The notes under the pieces: model-generated | Told to the model about the DNA's origin: nothing | What the model saw: only the letters and a program-made list of their open reading frames with translations | Databases searched by the model: none | In this document: one piece after another, positions 29,555 through 30,418 of the stretch | How positions within the stretch are numbered: position 1 is the first letter of the stretch | How the letters are laid out: each line of letters starts with the position of its first letter | NCBI GenBank assembly: GCA_015501595.1 | Contig: JADNRX010000595.1 | Coordinates: 1-30,418 of the forward strand | Origin: Hymenopellis radicata | Lineage: Eukaryota > Basidiomycota > Agaricomycetes > Agaricales > Physalacriaceae | Reading direction: 5' to 3' | Length of the DNA: 30,418 nt | Program-made: the position numbers and the translations under genes

Positions 29555-29739
29555 CGTGTTGCTGTCGTGTCCATAGCCCAAAGAATTAAGTCGAGGACAG
29601 TGTTAGCCGGTCTTTCAAAGATATGTGTCAGTAAACCAATAACAAGCTGACGAGGATACACACACCTGGCGCCGAAGAAGCGGTGAGTACCCCAGTTGTA
29701 TGTGCCAGCTCCAATATTCGCGTCCTTCCCGCGGTCCAT
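29555..29739 (-). CDS. Gene E 5' part, unit 3, open two-exon start
   Basis: Family not recognised. The ATG at 29739 lies about 45 nt downstream of a TTTATAG box on the minus strand. Exon 1 (29739-29666, 74 nt) reads MDRGKDANIGAGTYNWGTHR then FFGA. The intron is 54 nt (GTGTGT donor, TTGAAAG acceptor, likely branch TTTACTGAC). Exon 2 (29611-29555, 57 nt) reads PANTVLDLILWAMDTTAT and ends at GTAAGT. An alternative reading through the intron is also open (VYPRQLVIGLLTHIFERP), so intron use is not certain. After the next acceptor (CCACTAG near 29455) the frame meets TGA, so the 3' part is unresolved. Confidence 0.42.
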
Positions 29740-29905
29740 TGCAAACACAAGTCAACCGACTCTGGGACGTCAACTATAAACGAGGCGAATCAGTAGGCAT
29801 CAAGACGTACGCGGTGAACAGAAACAAACCCGCATCAAGACATGACCTGCCCAAAGAGGTCATCACCTCCTCGCCGCGAAGAGTGTTCAAGACACATCAT
29901 GCGGG

Positions 29906-30052
29906 ATGGTCGAGCTCCGCGACAAAGAGGAGGTTCAAGGCAAGGTGAGGTTGACGGCGGAGCAGCAGCGAATACTGGCAGCGAGACGACATGGTGGGAG
30001 GAAACAAAAGGCAAGCACGGAGGAGACCAGGTTTATATACCTCATCGGCTAA
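29906..30052 (+). CDS. Frame F, unit 3: 48-codon charged frame
   Basis: Same 48-codon length and stop as unit 2. Two compensating one-base indels change only the middle (KEEVQGKVRL against EEEVKARLRL). The copy-choice switch from unit-1-like to unit-2-like sequence falls inside this frame near 29935. Confidence 0.35.
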   Translation: MVELRDKEEVQGKVRLTAEQQRILAARRHGGRKQKASTEETRFIYLIG

Positions 30053-30218
30053 TTATCCTCCGTTCTTGATCGGGCGGGCTCCATGGTAATTGGAGTCACG
30101 TTCCCAAACAAATTTCACGGAGTGATTTTCCCGGCAGTGGATTAGAGTCCTTCAGTACTCTGCGCTTTGAGTATACACTTTGAGAGAGCGGTTTTCCTGC
30201 TCTTGAAACATATATACA

Positions 30219-30418
30219 TTGTTGTATTGCATCCCAGAGAACCGAAGGAAAACGAGACCAGTGGCGCGTAATATTTCGAAATTGGCAGGGGTGATGGCGC
30301 GCCACATCACGGACCTCGCAGATTCCGGGCGAATTGAGTGCTTCGACAGCAGAAAAAGAGAGAATCGCAGTCGTTTATGCTTCAGCGTGGTCTGCAGCCT
30401 TAAAAAGTTGACCAACAA
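30219..30418 (+). CDS. Conserved frame RNISK..ECFD, unit 3 (cut by window end)
   Basis: Identical to unit 2 as far as it can be read; runs off the window. Confidence 0.35.
   Translation, partial: MLYCIPENRRKTRPVARNISKLAGVMARHITDLADSGRIECFDSRKRENRSRLCFSVVCSLKKLTN

Larger units (their letters stand above)
20858..30418. repeat. Tandem macro-repeat, unit 3 (partial, runs off the window)
   Basis: Third copy; the window ends inside it at a point matching about 20059 of unit 2, so gene G of this unit is not seen. It is a mosaic: unit-2-like to about 26910, mostly unit-1-like from there to about 29935, then unit-2-like again. It also has private sequence at about 22200-22500 and 23200-23320. Confidence 0.93.

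Noticed and set aside
10..30400. CRISPR array or regularly spaced short repeats
   Set aside because: The only short repeats are degenerate minisatellites without a constant repeat and unique spacers; the DNA is eukaryotic.
1..30418. rDNA array, suggested by a tandem unit of about 10 kb in a fungus
   Set aside because: No stretch resembles conserved 18S, 5.8S, 28S or 5S rRNA, and the unit contains spliced protein-coding remnants on both strands.
1..30418. Large transposon, Helitron or Starship-type element
   Set aside because: No transposase, Rep/helicase, tyrosine recombinase, reverse transcriptase or integrase motif was seen, and no terminal inverted repeats or target-site duplications bound the unit; copies abut directly.

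Overview
The window looks like nuclear DNA of a mushroom-forming basidiomycete (Agaricomycetes). Two families can be named. One is an Agaricales-type F-box protein: a short coiled coil running straight into an LPAEVLLEIF F-box. The other is the C-terminal half of a Rud3/GMAP-210-like golgin with a GRIP-related Arf-binding (GRAB) domain. Coding signal is cut by many introns of about 50-90 nt with GTAAGT/GTGAGT/GTATGT donors and pyrimidine-AG acceptors. Nothing looks prokaryotic, organellar or ribosomal.

The dominant fact is a direct tandem array of one complex unit of about 10.4 kb. Unit 1 is about 30-10456, unit 2 about 10457-20857 and unit 3 about 20858 to the window end, where it is still incomplete. 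Both window edges fall inside a unit, so the array probably extends further. Order and strand of parts are the same in each unit: (A) a multi-exon frame on +; (B) a small exon on +; (C) two to three short exons on +; (D) a multi-intron gene on + behind an ATAAAAG box and a CT-rich tract; an F-box gene fragment on -; a variable spacer; the golgin fragment on -; a GT-rich minisatellite; a CTACT-type microsatellite; a variable spacer; (E) a small two-exon start on -; (F) a 48-codon frame on +; a conserved frame; and (G) a three-exon frame on + that leads back to A.

Most parts are broken in at least one copy, and different parts are intact in different units. The golgin is open in unit 2, frames A and E in unit 3, and the tail of G is longest in unit 1. 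Exon lengths are kept while introns drift: golgin exons are 417/252/326/255 nt apart from single-base lesions, with introns of 77-92 nt at one position. Frame B differs between units 1 and 3 by four changes, all synonymous.

Pairwise similarity is patchy. Units 2 and 3 are nearly identical over about 3.5 kb. Unit 3 then becomes unit-1-like for about 3 kb and returns to unit-2-like near 29935. A tract of about 400 bp is identical in all three. This points to unequal exchange or gene conversion.

I found no transposase, integrase, reverse transcriptase, terminal repeat, CRISPR array or convincing tRNA/rRNA gene. Apart from the two named families the functions are unknown, and the splice models are by-eye readings. 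The best description is a gene-derived macrosatellite or segmental array under concerted evolution; it may be largely pseudogenic.
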